Of a stretch of 33,051 bases of DNA, positions 6,494-14,832 are shown in pieces (position 1 is the first letter of the stretch; every line of letters begins with the position of its first letter). The DNA comes from Lysobacteraceae bacterium (lineage in GTDB: Bacteria > Pseudomonadota > Gammaproteobacteria > Xanthomonadales > BQJN01): positions 1-33,051 of the forward strand of contig BQJN01000051.1 of the NCBI GenBank assembly GCA_021604725.1, in the 5' to 3' direction. Made by a program: the position numbers and the translations under genes. The notes under the pieces were generated by a model. It made no database searches, was not told the origin of the DNA, and worked only from the letters and a program-made list of their open reading frames with translations.

Positions 6494-7426
6494 GTGGGGG
6501 AAGAGCGCACCACGACCCAGCAGACAGTGATCGTCACCGGCCCGATGAAATTCGAGCGCAAGGCGGCTTGTCTGGTGGTGATACACGGCGAACAAATTGG
6601 CAAGCGGGTGGACGTTGAAGGCACCCCTTTGCTGGTTGGCCGTGGCGAAGAGTGCGACCTCCGTATCCCGCACCCCAGCGTATCACGCGTCCATTGCCAA
6701 ATCTGGCAAGCGGCTGATGGCCATCGCGTACGTGACATGGATTCGACCAACAAAACCTACGTTAATGATCGTGAGGTTAAAGAGTGCCAGCTCAGCGACG
6801 GCGACCACCTGACCATTGGCAAGACCATTCTCAAATTCATCGCCAGGACCAGTATTGAGGCCCAGTATCACGATGAGTTGTACCAGCTGGCGACCACCGA
6901 TGTACTGACTGATCTCCACAACCGGCGTCACTTTCTGTTCCTGCTGGAAAATGAAATTAGCCGTGCCGAGCGCCACGACCGCGTGTTCACCCTACTGTAC
7001 GCAGACCTTGATCACTTCAAGGCAGTCAACGATGACTGGGGACACCAGGTCGGAGATCGAGCGCTAAAACAAATTGCACAGGTCATCAGCAATACCATCC
7101 GGGCTGACGACTTCGCTGCCCGAATCGGCGGCGAAGAGTTCGCTATCTTGCTGGCCGAAACGCCTGCCGAGCGCGCGATTGACCTGGCCAACCGCATCCG
7201 CGAACGGGTCGCCAACTGCACCTTTCAGTCCGAAGAAACCACCTTCTCGATCACCGTCAGCATCGGCCTGGCCCAGTGGCAGACTGGGCTCAGTTCGAGC
7301 CAGCTGCAACGGCAAGCTGACGACGCCCTATACCAGGCCAAGGCCGAGGGCCGGGATCGAGTGAACACCTATGAGCCCGACCTCAGTCAATCAACCCTGC
7401 GTACTGATCGACCAGAAATTGAGTAA
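6494..7426 (+). CDS. FHA-GGDEF diguanylate cyclase
   Basis: About 310 aa. An FHA domain (about residues 40-117, with GRGEECDLRIPHPSVSRVHC and the S-x-N-K-T-Y-V-N core) should bind phosphothreonine peptides. A GGDEF domain follows (about 133-295) with catalytic GGEEF (212-216) and an intact inhibitory site RADD five residues before it, so it should make cyclic di-GMP and be product-inhibited. The frame is open from an ATG at 6365, but those 43 codons show no domain; GTG 6494 has GGAG seven bases upstream and a candidate promoter just before it, so I start there. FHA input suggests control by a Ser/Thr kinase, none of which is in the window. Its 3' end overlaps the convergent SGNH gene by 44 bp. 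Confidence 0.9.
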   Translation: MGEERTTTQQTVIVTGPMKFERKAACLVVIHGEQIGKRVDVEGTPLLVGRGEECDLRIPHPSVSRVHCQIWQAADGHRVRDMDSTNKTYVNDREVKECQLSDGDHLTIGKTILKFIARTSIEAQYHDELYQLATTDVLTDLHNRRHFLFLLENEISRAERHDRVFTLLYADLDHFKAVNDDWGHQVGDRALKQIAQVISNTIRADDFAARIGGEEFAILLAETPAERAIDLANRIRERVANCTFQSEETTFSITVSIGLAQWQTGLSSSQLQRQADDALYQAKAEGRDRVNTYEPDLSQSTLRTDRPEIE

Positions 7427-8594
7427 ACGCGACCGCGCCCTGGTATCGATTCAAATGGGTCGTGTCTGAAAAGTAACTGTTCTTCACTGGCTCAATTTCC
7501 TGAAAATCCCGAACCCTGACACCAGTCTCCTGTTCGATACGTTCCATTACCGCATACATGCGATCCAATGCTTCGGGGGGATTTTGAATCCAGTCCGTAT
7601 TCTTCGGCAACAGGACCACCTCGACGTTGTCGGAAATGGCTTTGAAGTTCTCGACGATGCCGATAAAAGCCTCGACCAGCTCAGGATCAAAGTCGAGATT
7701 GATAATGTCTGCGGTATGGATTCGTGACAGGCGGTCGTTGTCCTGCGAGTAGTCGGTGACCGTCACCTCATAGTACTCCTCGAACAGTGCCAGCGTGTCG
7801 GCGGGCCGCTCCTCCGGGATGGTGCCTCCGCCCTGCCACTGCCAACGCCAGTTCTCACCTTGGTAGTCTGGATACTCAGCCTCAAACCGTTTGCCCAGCT
7901 CCTCGCCCAACTCTTGAGCACGAGCATCGGCCTCCTCATCGCGAGGCAGCTCGCTGCGCAAACGACGAGCCTGGAACGGTTCACCGAAGAAGCTGGTGAT
8001 CATCTCCGCAGAAACGCCGTCACGAAGATAGCGAATGTTGAGCATGCGCAAGCCTCGTTCCGGATCGTCAATAACCGCCTGCATCAGCTCCCCGGGGCTG
8101 GCCAGGATAGCGGTAAACGAGTCTTCCGCTGAGCGCGCTCGGTTGCGTCGTGTCTTGGTTGTCTGGAACGGGTTGAATTCGATCAACGCCAGCTTCAGGC
8201 GGCGGTCATTGTCTTCGAAGGCTTCGCGGATGCGACGAGCGTAAATCTCCTGAAACAGCGGGTTGAGTCCACCAAAGCCGAAGTTAAACGACTTTGTTTG
8301 GGCACCTCTTTCGGCCATCGCCGCGTCAAACTGTCGCGGCGAAAACCCTGCCTGCACCATTGATGAGCCGTAGAACAACACCAGATCCTCTGGTTGCTCG
8401 ATGATTCTTGGCAGTGCATCACGAGACTCAAGCACACGACCGAGAAAGGTATCTGCGCTGGCATTGTTGACATAAGTAAAAAACCTGACGATGCCAAGAG
8501 CCAGCGACATGCCAATCGCAATGGCCAACAGCACTTTGAAGTAATGGCGGCGGATGGTGGCCGGATCAGTAGCAGTGTTCATTGTCGTTTCCAT
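7383..8594 (-). CDS. SGNH/AlgJ-DltD-like periplasmic partner of the MBOAT acyltransferase
   Basis: A 403-aa protein with one N-terminal membrane segment (about residues 19-40) and a periplasmic domain. FYGSSMVQAGF (around 74-84) looks like SGNH block I with its nucleophile serine, NFGFGGLNP may be the glycine block, and SDTTHLN near the C-terminus supplies a D-x-x-H dyad. This layout matches AlgJ/DltD/PatB-type proteins, which move acyl groups from an MBOAT channel to a periplasmic polymer. The gene starts about 12 bp after the MBOAT stop. The first ATG (8603) leaves no space for the AGAGG site, so the ATG at 8594 with 9-base spacing is chosen. The acceptor polymer is not identifiable. Family assignment rests on motifs and the partner gene. 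Confidence 0.75.
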   Translation of the reverse strand: METTMNTATDPATIRRHYFKVLLAIAIGMSLALGIVRFFTYVNNASADTFLGRVLESRDALPRIIEQPEDLVLFYGSSMVQAGFSPRQFDAAMAERGAQTKSFNFGFGGLNPLFQEIYARRIREAFEDNDRRLKLALIEFNPFQTTKTRRNRARSAEDSFTAILASPGELMQAVIDDPERGLRMLNIRYLRDGVSAEMITSFFGEPFQARRLRSELPRDEEADARAQELGEELGKRFEAEYPDYQGENWRWQWQGGGTIPEERPADTLALFEEYYEVTVTDYSQDNDRLSRIHTADIINLDFDPELVEAFIGIVENFKAISDNVEVVLLPKNTDWIQNPPEALDRMYAVMERIEQETGVRVRDFQEIEPVKNSYFSDTTHLNRYQGAVAFTQFLVDQYAGLID

Positions 8595-8606
8595 TGATCC
8601 CATCCT

Positions 8607-10019
8607 CTAAAACTGAAAGTAAATGAACTCGGTGCTGGGCTCACCGACCATCAGACAAAGGCCTTGCGCAATCACCAACAGCAACCAGAACAACCACGGT
8701 TTGTTCTCAAGCTTGTCCGCTTTGGTGAGCACGAATAGATCGAGCAAATGCATCAACACAACCGCTGCCATGGTCAAGGCCAGTATCGCCTTGGCACCGA
8801 CTTGCCCAACAGCCACATCGGAAAACGTGTGCATGTTGACCACAATATCCCAGGCCGAATCGAGGCTATTGGCCCTGAACAGTACCCAGCCCAACAGCAT
8901 CAGGTAGAAGGTAAAGGCCCATTTGATGACCCGAACGCCCAGGGACTTCGACTCGCTCCAAGGCCGAAACGGCGTCAGTCGCCCCAACCAGTGAGTCAGG
9001 GTAATCAGTGCGCCATGGAAAGCACCCCAGGCAACAAAGGTCCACGCTGCACCGTGCCACAGGCCGCCGAGCAACATGGTGATCAAAACATTTCGGGTGC
9101 GATGCCCACCTCGGTTGCCGCCAAGCGAAATGTAGAGGTAGTCACGCAACCAGGTGGACAGCGATATGTGCCAACGTCGCCAGAAATCGACCGGTGAGCT
9201 GGCAAAGTACGGCAAGCGGAAGTTCAGTGGAATCTGAAAGCCCAGCAGCAAGGCCAAGCCAATCGCCATATCGCTGTAGCCGGAGAAATCACCATAAATC
9301 TGACCTGCGAAAGCCAACACGCCAGTCCACGTCTCCAGCGTACTGACCGGACCTGTGGCGTCAAAGGCGGTCGCCGCAGGCGCAGCCAACAAATCAGCCA
9401 CCGTTTTCTTCATCAAACCCACTGTGATCAACAAAAAGCCGTGCTTGGCATTGACCCAGGTGGGCAGTGGAATCTTGTGAAACTGCGGGAGAATCTGACG
9501 CGCCCGCAGAATCGGGCCGGCGACCAGTTGCGGAAAGAACGACAGCGCTGCGGTGAATTCGACTAGCCCCTTCCTGGGCTCCATATCGCCACGATAGACG
9601 TCTATGGTGTAGCTCATCGACTGGAAGGTGTAGAAGGAGATGCCGACTGGCAACACAAATGCCAGCGTCGGGATCGACGGCGAGTAGCCGAAGACGAGTA
9701 ACAGGTCAGCAACTGACTGCAGCACAAAGTCGGCATATTTGAATATGGCGAGAATGCCGAGGTTCATTGCGATAGACAGCGTCACCCAGAACTTCTTGCC
9801 GCTCTTGGTCGGCGCGCCGGCGATCGCCTGGGCTAGAAAGTAGTCTGCTACAGCGCTGCCCACCAGCAAAGGTATGAAGGCGTAGTTCCAGGCGCCGTAA
9901 AACACCAGGCTGGACACCAGAATGAAGTACACCCTGGGTTTGCGCCGCAAGAAGATGAAGCCGTAAAACAGCAGGAAGACCACAAAGAAGACGAAAAAAA
10001 GTGGTGTGTTAAACAGCAT
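8607..10019 (-). CDS. MBOAT O-acyltransferase (AlgI/PatA-like)
   Basis: A 470-aa polytopic inner-membrane protein. It has the AlgI/DltB/PatA MBOAT signatures: VLPVGISFYTFQSMSYTIDVYRG (about 122-144), QLVAGPI, GYSDMAIGLALLLGF (247-261), DFWRRWHISLS with H284, and GGLWHGAAWTFVAWG with the near-invariant H322. Members take acetyl groups from the cytoplasm and pass them to a periplasmic SGNH partner, encoded here by the next gene. No alginate, cellulose or peptidoglycan-modification genes adjoin, so the substrate is unknown. Upstream AAGGGG is about 11 bases before the ATG. It is divergent from cca, with about 178 bp between the starts. Confidence 0.93.
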   Translation of the reverse strand: MLFNTPLFFVFFVVFLLFYGFIFLRRKPRVYFILVSSLVFYGAWNYAFIPLLVGSAVADYFLAQAIAGAPTKSGKKFWVTLSIAMNLGILAIFKYADFVLQSVADLLLVFGYSPSIPTLAFVLPVGISFYTFQSMSYTIDVYRGDMEPRKGLVEFTAALSFFPQLVAGPILRARQILPQFHKIPLPTWVNAKHGFLLITVGLMKKTVADLLAAPAATAFDATGPVSTLETWTGVLAFAGQIYGDFSGYSDMAIGLALLLGFQIPLNFRLPYFASSPVDFWRRWHISLSTWLRDYLYISLGGNRGGHRTRNVLITMLLGGLWHGAAWTFVAWGAFHGALITLTHWLGRLTPFRPWSESKSLGVRVIKWAFTFYLMLLGWVLFRANSLDSAWDIVVNMHTFSDVAVGQVGAKAILALTMAAVVLMHLLDLFVLTKADKLENKPWLFWLLLVIAQGLCLMVGEPSTEFIYFQF

Positions 10020-10197
10020 GGTCGGTCAGTCCCCTTCGTTACTTCGGCTTGCTTTGTTTGATCTACGTTTTGAGGCCGGCTCAAGTTACATTGCCACACG
10101 GACGCAACGAGGGCTGGACCATTATTGCTTTGACGCCGCCGGGCGCAATTTGGTTGCAAATGGCCCCGGCAGGCAGGTATCGAGTACTATTCGCGGC

Positions 10198-11472
10198 ATG
10201 AGTGAGCAAGCCATCAAATCATTGCTGGTCGGCGGTGCAGTCCGCGATCATTTGCTGGGCCTGCCCACCAAAGATCGTGACTTTGTAGTGGTCGGCTCCA
10301 CAGTCGAGCAAATGCTGAGCCTGGGATTTTTGCAGGTGGGCAAAGACTTCCCCGTGTTTCTGCACCCCGAATCGCGAGACGAGTATGCGCTGGCGCGAAC
10401 CGAGCGCAAGACTGCACCCGGTTACCACGGCTTTGAGGTCTGCGCCGATCCGGGCGTCACATTGGAGCAGGACCTGGAACGTCGCGATCTGACCATCAAT
10501 GCCATGGCCATGGATGATCGCGGCCAGTTGATCGACCCCTTTGGCGGTCACCAGGACCTCAAGCATCGCGTGTTGCGACATGTCTCGCCCGCTTTCGCCG
10601 AAGACCCATTGCGTATCTTGCGCGTTGCCCGATTCGCCGCGCGCTACGATCATCTGGGGTTCAAGGTCGACCCGACCACTGTGGACCTGATGAGATCCAT
10701 GGTTAATGCTGGGGAAGTTGACGCCCTGGTGCCGGAACGAGTTTGGTCAGAGATTGAGCGTGCCATGGCGGAACCGGCACCTGAAGCATTTGTTCAAGTG
10801 CTCCGGCAATGCGGCGCGTTGGCCGTATTGCTGCCCGAGGTGGAGGCCCTGTATGGCGTGCCACAGCCAGCGCAATACCACCCCGAAATCGACACTGGCC
10901 TGCATACTGAACTTGCGTTGCAGCAGATCGCCAAGCTGGCGCCGGGCGATGCCCAATCGGCCTTCGCGGTGCTGTTGCATGATGTCGGCAAGGCGCTCAC
11001 GCCAGCCGAAAAGCTGCCTTCGCACGTGCTGCATGAGCAGCGCGGCATTCCCTTGGTGATGGCTATCTGTCAGCGCCTGAAAGCGCCCAATGCTTTTCGT
11101 CGCCTGGCGCGATTGGTATGCGGTAACCATTTGCGCGTACATCAGGCGTCTAACTTCAAGGCCAAGCCGCTATATCGTTTGCTACAGGACGCTGACGCCT
11201 TTCGACAAGGCGAGCGCTTCGAGCGCTTTTTGCTGGCTTGTGAGGCTGACGCGCGAGGTCGTACCGGGCTGGAAGATCGACCGTATACCGGCCCGGACCG
11301 TTTACGTATTGCCTTGCGGGCGGCAAAAGCAGTGTCGCTGGCCGACCTCGGTCAAAGCGGCTTGAGCGGCGATCAACGCAAAATGGAGGTCAATCGGCGG
11401 CGGATTAAAGCCATTGCGACGGCGCTATCTGTTGAGACGGGTTCAGAATCGAGCAGCGAGCAGGCGGGTTAG
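10198..11472 (+). CDS. cca: Multifunctional CCA tRNA nucleotidyltransferase
   Basis: A 424-aa class II CCA-adding enzyme. LLVGGAVRDHLLG (9-21) and the metal-binding K-D26-R-D28 are the nucleotidyltransferase core, ERRDLTINAMAMD follows, and an HD domain (FAVLLHDVGKA) marks the gammaproteobacterial multifunctional form with phosphatase/phosphodiesterase activity. It adds or repairs the 3' CCA of tRNAs in the cytoplasm. The frame is open from 10006, but the family begins directly before LVGGAVRD, so ATG 10198 is taken although it lacks a clear ribosome binding site. A possible TTGCAA / TATCGA promoter (10154-10183) would leave almost no leader. The 3' end overlaps the convergent VanZ gene by 30 bp. 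Confidence 0.95.
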   Translation: MSEQAIKSLLVGGAVRDHLLGLPTKDRDFVVVGSTVEQMLSLGFLQVGKDFPVFLHPESRDEYALARTERKTAPGYHGFEVCADPGVTLEQDLERRDLTINAMAMDDRGQLIDPFGGHQDLKHRVLRHVSPAFAEDPLRILRVARFAARYDHLGFKVDPTTVDLMRSMVNAGEVDALVPERVWSEIERAMAEPAPEAFVQVLRQCGALAVLLPEVEALYGVPQPAQYHPEIDTGLHTELALQQIAKLAPGDAQSAFAVLLHDVGKALTPAEKLPSHVLHEQRGIPLVMAICQRLKAPNAFRRLARLVCGNHLRVHQASNFKAKPLYRLLQDADAFRQGERFERFLLACEADARGRTGLEDRPYTGPDRLRIALRAAKAVSLADLGQSGLSGDQRKMEVNRRRIKAIATALSVETGSESSSEQAG

Positions 11473-11856
11473 CTGTAACCAAAGCAGGCGCATCCGGGTT
11501 CTGCACAGCAGCCAGCCTGCAAACACACCCAGCGTATTGGCCACAGCGTCCTGCCACTCGGCATGGCGAAAGCCCATCAGACCTTGTAGCCATTCAAGGC
11601 CTATACCAAGCGCGACCAATGCCAACCCGATGCCAATGGCCGGCCAGAACCGGTGCACCAATTGGCCAAACCACAGACTCAGACAGCAATAGCCCAGAAA
11701 ATGACCGAACTTGTCAGCTGAAGGAAAGTCTGGGCCCTGTGGCGGAGCACTGGTCAGTGACAGCCAGCAGATGGTGCCGACCAGTACCAAGGCCACCACC
11801 CAGCCCACCGCATAGCCAGGCCGATCAGAGCGCTGCCAGGTGATTGTCTTCAACAT
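11443..11856 (-). CDS. VanZ-like family membrane protein
   Basis: A 137-aa protein with about four hydrophobic helices and VanZ-like signatures: SADKFGHFLGYCCLSLWFG, and EWLQGLMGFRHAEWQDAVANTLGV near the C-terminus. The role of VanZ-like proteins outside teicoplanin resistance clusters is unknown. A longer frame to 12072 exists, but its extra N-terminus lies entirely over the methyltransferase gene and has no domain. ATG 11856 has GGAG three bases upstream and overlaps the end of the MidA-type gene by 32 bp, suggesting translation coupled to it. Confidence 0.8.
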   Translation of the reverse strand: MLKTITWQRSDRPGYAVGWVVALVLVGTICWLSLTSAPPQGPDFPSADKFGHFLGYCCLSLWFGQLVHRFWPAIGIGLALVALGIGLEWLQGLMGFRHAEWQDAVANTLGVFAGWLLCRTRMRLLWLQLTRLLAARF

Positions 11857-13000
11857 GCGCTCCAAAATCTGTAGACAGTCCACCGACAGTCGCCGCCAGT
11901 ACTTTGAACACGTCGCCCATTTGCCCCGGCGTAAGCAAAGATCGAGCTTGCTGCGCAACGGCGTAAGGCTGCTCTGCACTGGCGTAGGCATTTTCAAACG
12001 CCGCCTCGATGCCACAGCCGAGCAAGAACGCTGCCTGTGTGCAATACAGCGATGGGGTGACACCAACTGCATCGAGCGCTTGCGCCAGGGCGGTGAAATC
12101 GACGGACGCGGTCAAGTCCTGCGCGCCTGGCCAAAGCAAGGCATCGCCATGAACCCGGTGTCGGTAAAAGCATCGCAATGTGCCCTCGCTTCGTTGCCGG
12201 TGATAGTGCTGACCCTGGGCATCACCATAATCAACAAACAGGGCCACACCGTGGCGCAAACCAGACAAAACCGAGGCAACCCAGGGCTGCAGACTGGGGC
12301 ACCATTCGCCTTCAAACCCGATCGGCCAGGCAACACAATGCTCGGCCAACGCCAACACAGCCTGCTGCAAGGCCGCACCGGCAGGCCGCTCAGCCAGCAC
12401 CAGTTGCCCGGCCTGAGCGTCAACGACGATTTCCGACACGGCCGCTTCCACGCCGTTGAAGCGGAAGCGCTTGACCGGCAGTGCGTCGGCGACCTCATTG
12501 GCAAACAACACGCCGTTCCAGTGCTCTGTCGGAGGCTGATCCAGCCACTCGATAATCATGCCGTACTGCTCGGCAAGACCGCCCACTGTTTCAGTTTGCG
12601 CGTGGCGCAGCGAAGCGTTTGGTTCGACCATGCGGTAGCGCGCTGGCAAGGCCCCATGCTTGTGTAAGGCTTGCAGCAGATCACGGCAAAACACGCCGCT
12701 GCCACCGCCCAGCTCGACGATGTCAGGCCGTTCCAACTTCTCCAACACCGGGGCCAGACCCTGTGCCACCGTTGTTGCATACAACGGACCCAGTTCTGAG
12801 GCGGTAATGAAATCACCGTCGGCACCAAGTTTTACTGCACCGGCGCTGTAGTAACCCAGGCCCGGTTGGTACAGAGCCATTTGCATGTAGCGATCAAAGC
12901 CGATGGCCCCATCGCGCTCGATCACATCCAGCAAAAGCTGATGCAACTGCGCGCTCAATGCGGCCAGTTCGCCCTCGGGAGGCGGCAGGTCCAGACTCAT
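11825..13000 (-). CDS. MidA/NDUFAF7-type SAM-dependent methyltransferase
   Basis: A 391-aa class I methyltransferase of the DUF185/COG1565 family. The N-terminal signature IGFDRYMQMALYQPGLGYYSAG (33-54), the SAM-binding VELGGGSGVFCRDLL (95-109) and the FANEVADALPVKRF motif are all present. Mitochondrial homologues (NDUFAF7) methylate an arginine in a complex I subunit; the bacterial substrate is not settled. It is transcribed away from the pteridine reductase, with 42 bp between starts, and is followed by the overlapping VanZ gene. Length is typical. Confidence 0.9.
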   Translation of the reverse strand: MSLDLPPPEGELAALSAQLHQLLLDVIERDGAIGFDRYMQMALYQPGLGYYSAGAVKLGADGDFITASELGPLYATTVAQGLAPVLEKLERPDIVELGGGSGVFCRDLLQALHKHGALPARYRMVEPNASLRHAQTETVGGLAEQYGMIIEWLDQPPTEHWNGVLFANEVADALPVKRFRFNGVEAAVSEIVVDAQAGQLVLAERPAGAALQQAVLALAEHCVAWPIGFEGEWCPSLQPWVASVLSGLRHGVALFVDYGDAQGQHYHRQRSEGTLRCFYRHRVHGDALLWPGAQDLTASVDFTALAQALDAVGVTPSLYCTQAAFLLGCGIEAAFENAYASAEQPYAVAQQARSLLTPGQMGDVFKVLAATVGGLSTDFGAHVEDNHLAAL

Positions 13001-13042
13001 TTGGTCGATTCTTTCGGTTCAGGGCCGTGTATTATCCGCGTC

Positions 13043-13789
13043 ATGGCAACGGAAACCAATGCATCATCCAGACCGCAAGCGCTGGTCACCGGCGGAGCCC
13101 GTCGAATCGGTGCGCAAATCGTCAGCTCACTGCACCTGGCCGGCTATGACGTGGTGATTCATGTGCGACAGTCGAGGCAGGCCGGTGAAGAATTGGCCAG
13201 CGGACTCAACGACCAGCGCGCCAATAGCGCCCAAGTCCTGGTCGGCGACCTGGCCGACCCAGCATTTGCCGAATCGGCTTACCAGACCTTGGACTCACAA
13301 CAAGGACTGAAGCTATTGGTCAACAATGCTTCGTCTTTCTTCGAAACGCCGATTGGTGCGGTCACCGACGAACACTGGAATGCTCTGTTCGACAGCAACC
13401 TCAAGGGGGCCTTCTTTCTGTCGCAGGCCCTGCTACCGATGCTCCGCAAGGCCAATGGCAGCATTGTAAATATTGTCGACATCCACGCTGAGCGCCCGAT
13501 GTCTGGCTTCCCGGTCTACAGCATGGCCAAGGCAGGCTTGTCGATGATGACTCGCGCGCTGGCCAAGGAACTGGCCCCAGACATTCGAGTCAATGGCGTA
13601 TCACCCGGTGCTATCTTGTGGCCGGAAACGGACACCACAGACAAACAAAAGCAGATTCTTGAGCGCATCGCGATGAAGCGTGCCGGCAACCCGGAGGATA
13701 TCGCGCAGGCCGTGCTTTTTCTGGCCGAAGCCCCGTACGTCACCGGTCAGATCCTGCCAGTAGACGGCGGACGCAGTCTGCATATGTAG
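13043..13789 (+). CDS. Pteridine reductase (PTR1/FolM-type short-chain dehydrogenase)
   Basis: A 248-aa NADPH-dependent SDR. It has TGGARRIG (16-23), the TGx3RxG motif that distinguishes pteridine reductases from other SDRs, NNAS (94-97), and a D146 / Y159-x3-K163 active site (VDIHAERP and PVYSMAK) in which Asp replaces the usual SDR serine, as in PTR1. It should reduce dihydropteridines to tetrahydro forms. The frame opens at 12866, inside the divergent gene, but family alignment and the ATG at 13043 give a normal N-terminus. It ends in DGGRSLHM. Confidence 0.9.
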   Translation: MATETNASSRPQALVTGGARRIGAQIVSSLHLAGYDVVIHVRQSRQAGEELASGLNDQRANSAQVLVGDLADPAFAESAYQTLDSQQGLKLLVNNASSFFETPIGAVTDEHWNALFDSNLKGAFFLSQALLPMLRKANGSIVNIVDIHAERPMSGFPVYSMAKAGLSMMTRALAKELAPDIRVNGVSPGAILWPETDTTDKQKQILERIAMKRAGNPEDIAQAVLFLAEAPYVTGQILPVDGGRSLHM

Positions 13790-14211
13790 CTCGATCGGAT
13801 ACTTCGGTGCCCCTCAAATAGAGGGTGTTGCAACACTTCAAATGGCTTAGAGCCCATCGAAATCGGCGATACGACCGTGTATCGCGAGAGGCTGTAGTTT
13901 CGCAACGGCCTCAATAAGCGAAGCGGTTGGGTCTCATCGAAAAGCGCCGAGACTGCGGCGCCGTGGATTCCGGATCAAGTCCGGAATGACGAAGAAGATG
14001 AAGGAGATGAAGGAGGTGAGCAGGTGCCTGGCGGCTTGTCGACACACCCATGTACTTTAGCCATTCGCGCCAACTATTGGCCATGAGCGCGAAGTGTTGC
14101 CAGGTGGCCCGCGGCATGAATCGCGTTTTTCCTTATTTTTCAGCAACTTAATATTCCTGGCATGGTTTGTGTATTGAATTATTCAAGTTCAACAAACACG
14201 AGGCAGTTTCA
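13790..14211. other. Gene-free interval before pspA
   Basis: No credible gene. It contains weak hairpins (CCCTC/GAGGG at 13811-13825, a possible terminator of the reductase gene; GCGATAC/GTATCGC at 13866-13885), the palindromic repeat at 13967-13987, and directly after it a 9-nt purine-rich tandem (GATGAAGGA type, about 13991-14020). AT-rich sequence at 14127-14160 precedes pspA and may hold its promoter. Confidence 0.6.
13967..13987 (+). repeat. Palindromic interspersed repeat, plus orientation
   Basis: ATTCCGGA-TCAAG-TCCGGAAT, with perfect 8-bp arms, followed by GAC. The same palindrome with small arm changes occurs at 19280, 19421, 19655, 19861, 28311, 28568 and 28910, always outside genes. 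Repeats of this REP-like type are common in proteobacterial intergenic DNA. Confidence 0.85.
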
Positions 14212-14832
14212 ATGTCAGGTTGGCAACGATTCAGTTATCTGCTCAAGGCAAATGTCCACGCCATGCTCGATCGAGCGGAAGATCCGGAGCGCATGCGACG
14301 CGCACTGGTCCATGAAATCGACGAGGCGCTGGACAGCGCACGCGAAGCAGGAGCAGAGCTGAAAGCCGAGATGGATGGCCTGCGGCAACACCAAAAATCG
14401 GCTCAGGATCTGATCGACCGCTGGCGGGGACGCGCTGAATCTGCGGTCAGCGAGGGTCAGGATGACCTGGCGCGCACGGCCTTGAGCGAAGCGCAAAAAC
14501 TGGAGCGTGAGCAGCGCGAGGCAGAAATGCGTCTGGCGCACCTTGGCGACCGTCAAGAACGACTAGCTCAGCAAGTGGCCGGCCTCAAAGACAAGCGGCA
14601 ACAGATGGCCCAGCACAAGCCCGGTGCCCCAGCGGCCAAGCCGGGCCCATCGGCCGCTGACGTCACATTGAATCGAGCCGACCGCCGTTTCAACGACCTG
14701 GAAGCGCGCTTGCGTCGCCTGGAGGCACGCGTGGAGTCTTATGACGAGCCGGTGGTCCGCGAAGTGCCCGCATCTGCGGACATCGAGGCCGAGTTGCAGC
14801 AATTGAAGGCGAAGAACGAGGAGGCAGCATGA
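14212..14832 (+). CDS. pspA: PspA/IM30 family membrane-stress protein
   Basis: A 206-aa mostly alpha-helical coiled-coil protein. The N-terminus (MSGWQRFSYLLKANVHAMLD, then RAEDPERMRRALVHEIDEAL) is the amphipathic helix and first coil of PspA/IM30, and the remainder is heptad-rich with a low-complexity AAKPGPSAAD linker. PspA binds stressed inner membrane and forms oligomeric scaffolds that keep the proton gradient. The ATG has GAGG eight bases upstream; an in-frame ATG at 14167 is rejected for lack of homology. pspC follows with an ATGA overlap. There is no pspB and no divergent pspF, so regulation is not the E. coli type. Confidence 0.88.
   Translation: MSGWQRFSYLLKANVHAMLDRAEDPERMRRALVHEIDEALDSAREAGAELKAEMDGLRQHQKSAQDLIDRWRGRAESAVSEGQDDLARTALSEAQKLEREQREAEMRLAHLGDRQERLAQQVAGLKDKRQQMAQHKPGAPAAKPGPSAADVTLNRADRRFNDLEARLRRLEARVESYDEPVVREVPASADIEAELQQLKAKNEEAA

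Noticed and set aside
10006..10197. N-terminal extension of Cca by 64 residues
   Set aside because: The family starts just before LVGGAVRD; the extension overlaps the divergent MBOAT promoter region and has no homology signature.
11857..12072. N-terminal extension of the VanZ-like protein
   Set aside because: It lies within the MidA-type gene in another frame and is Cys/Arg-rich, unlike a membrane protein start.
12866..13042. N-terminal extension of the pteridine reductase
   Set aside because: It is antisense to the MidA-type gene; the SDR Rossmann fold begins right after ATG 13043.
14158..14172. Sigma-54-like promoter before pspA
   Set aside because: The -24 part (TGGCATG) fits, but the -12 part reads GTGT instead of TTGC and lacks the conserved GC; no pspF is present.
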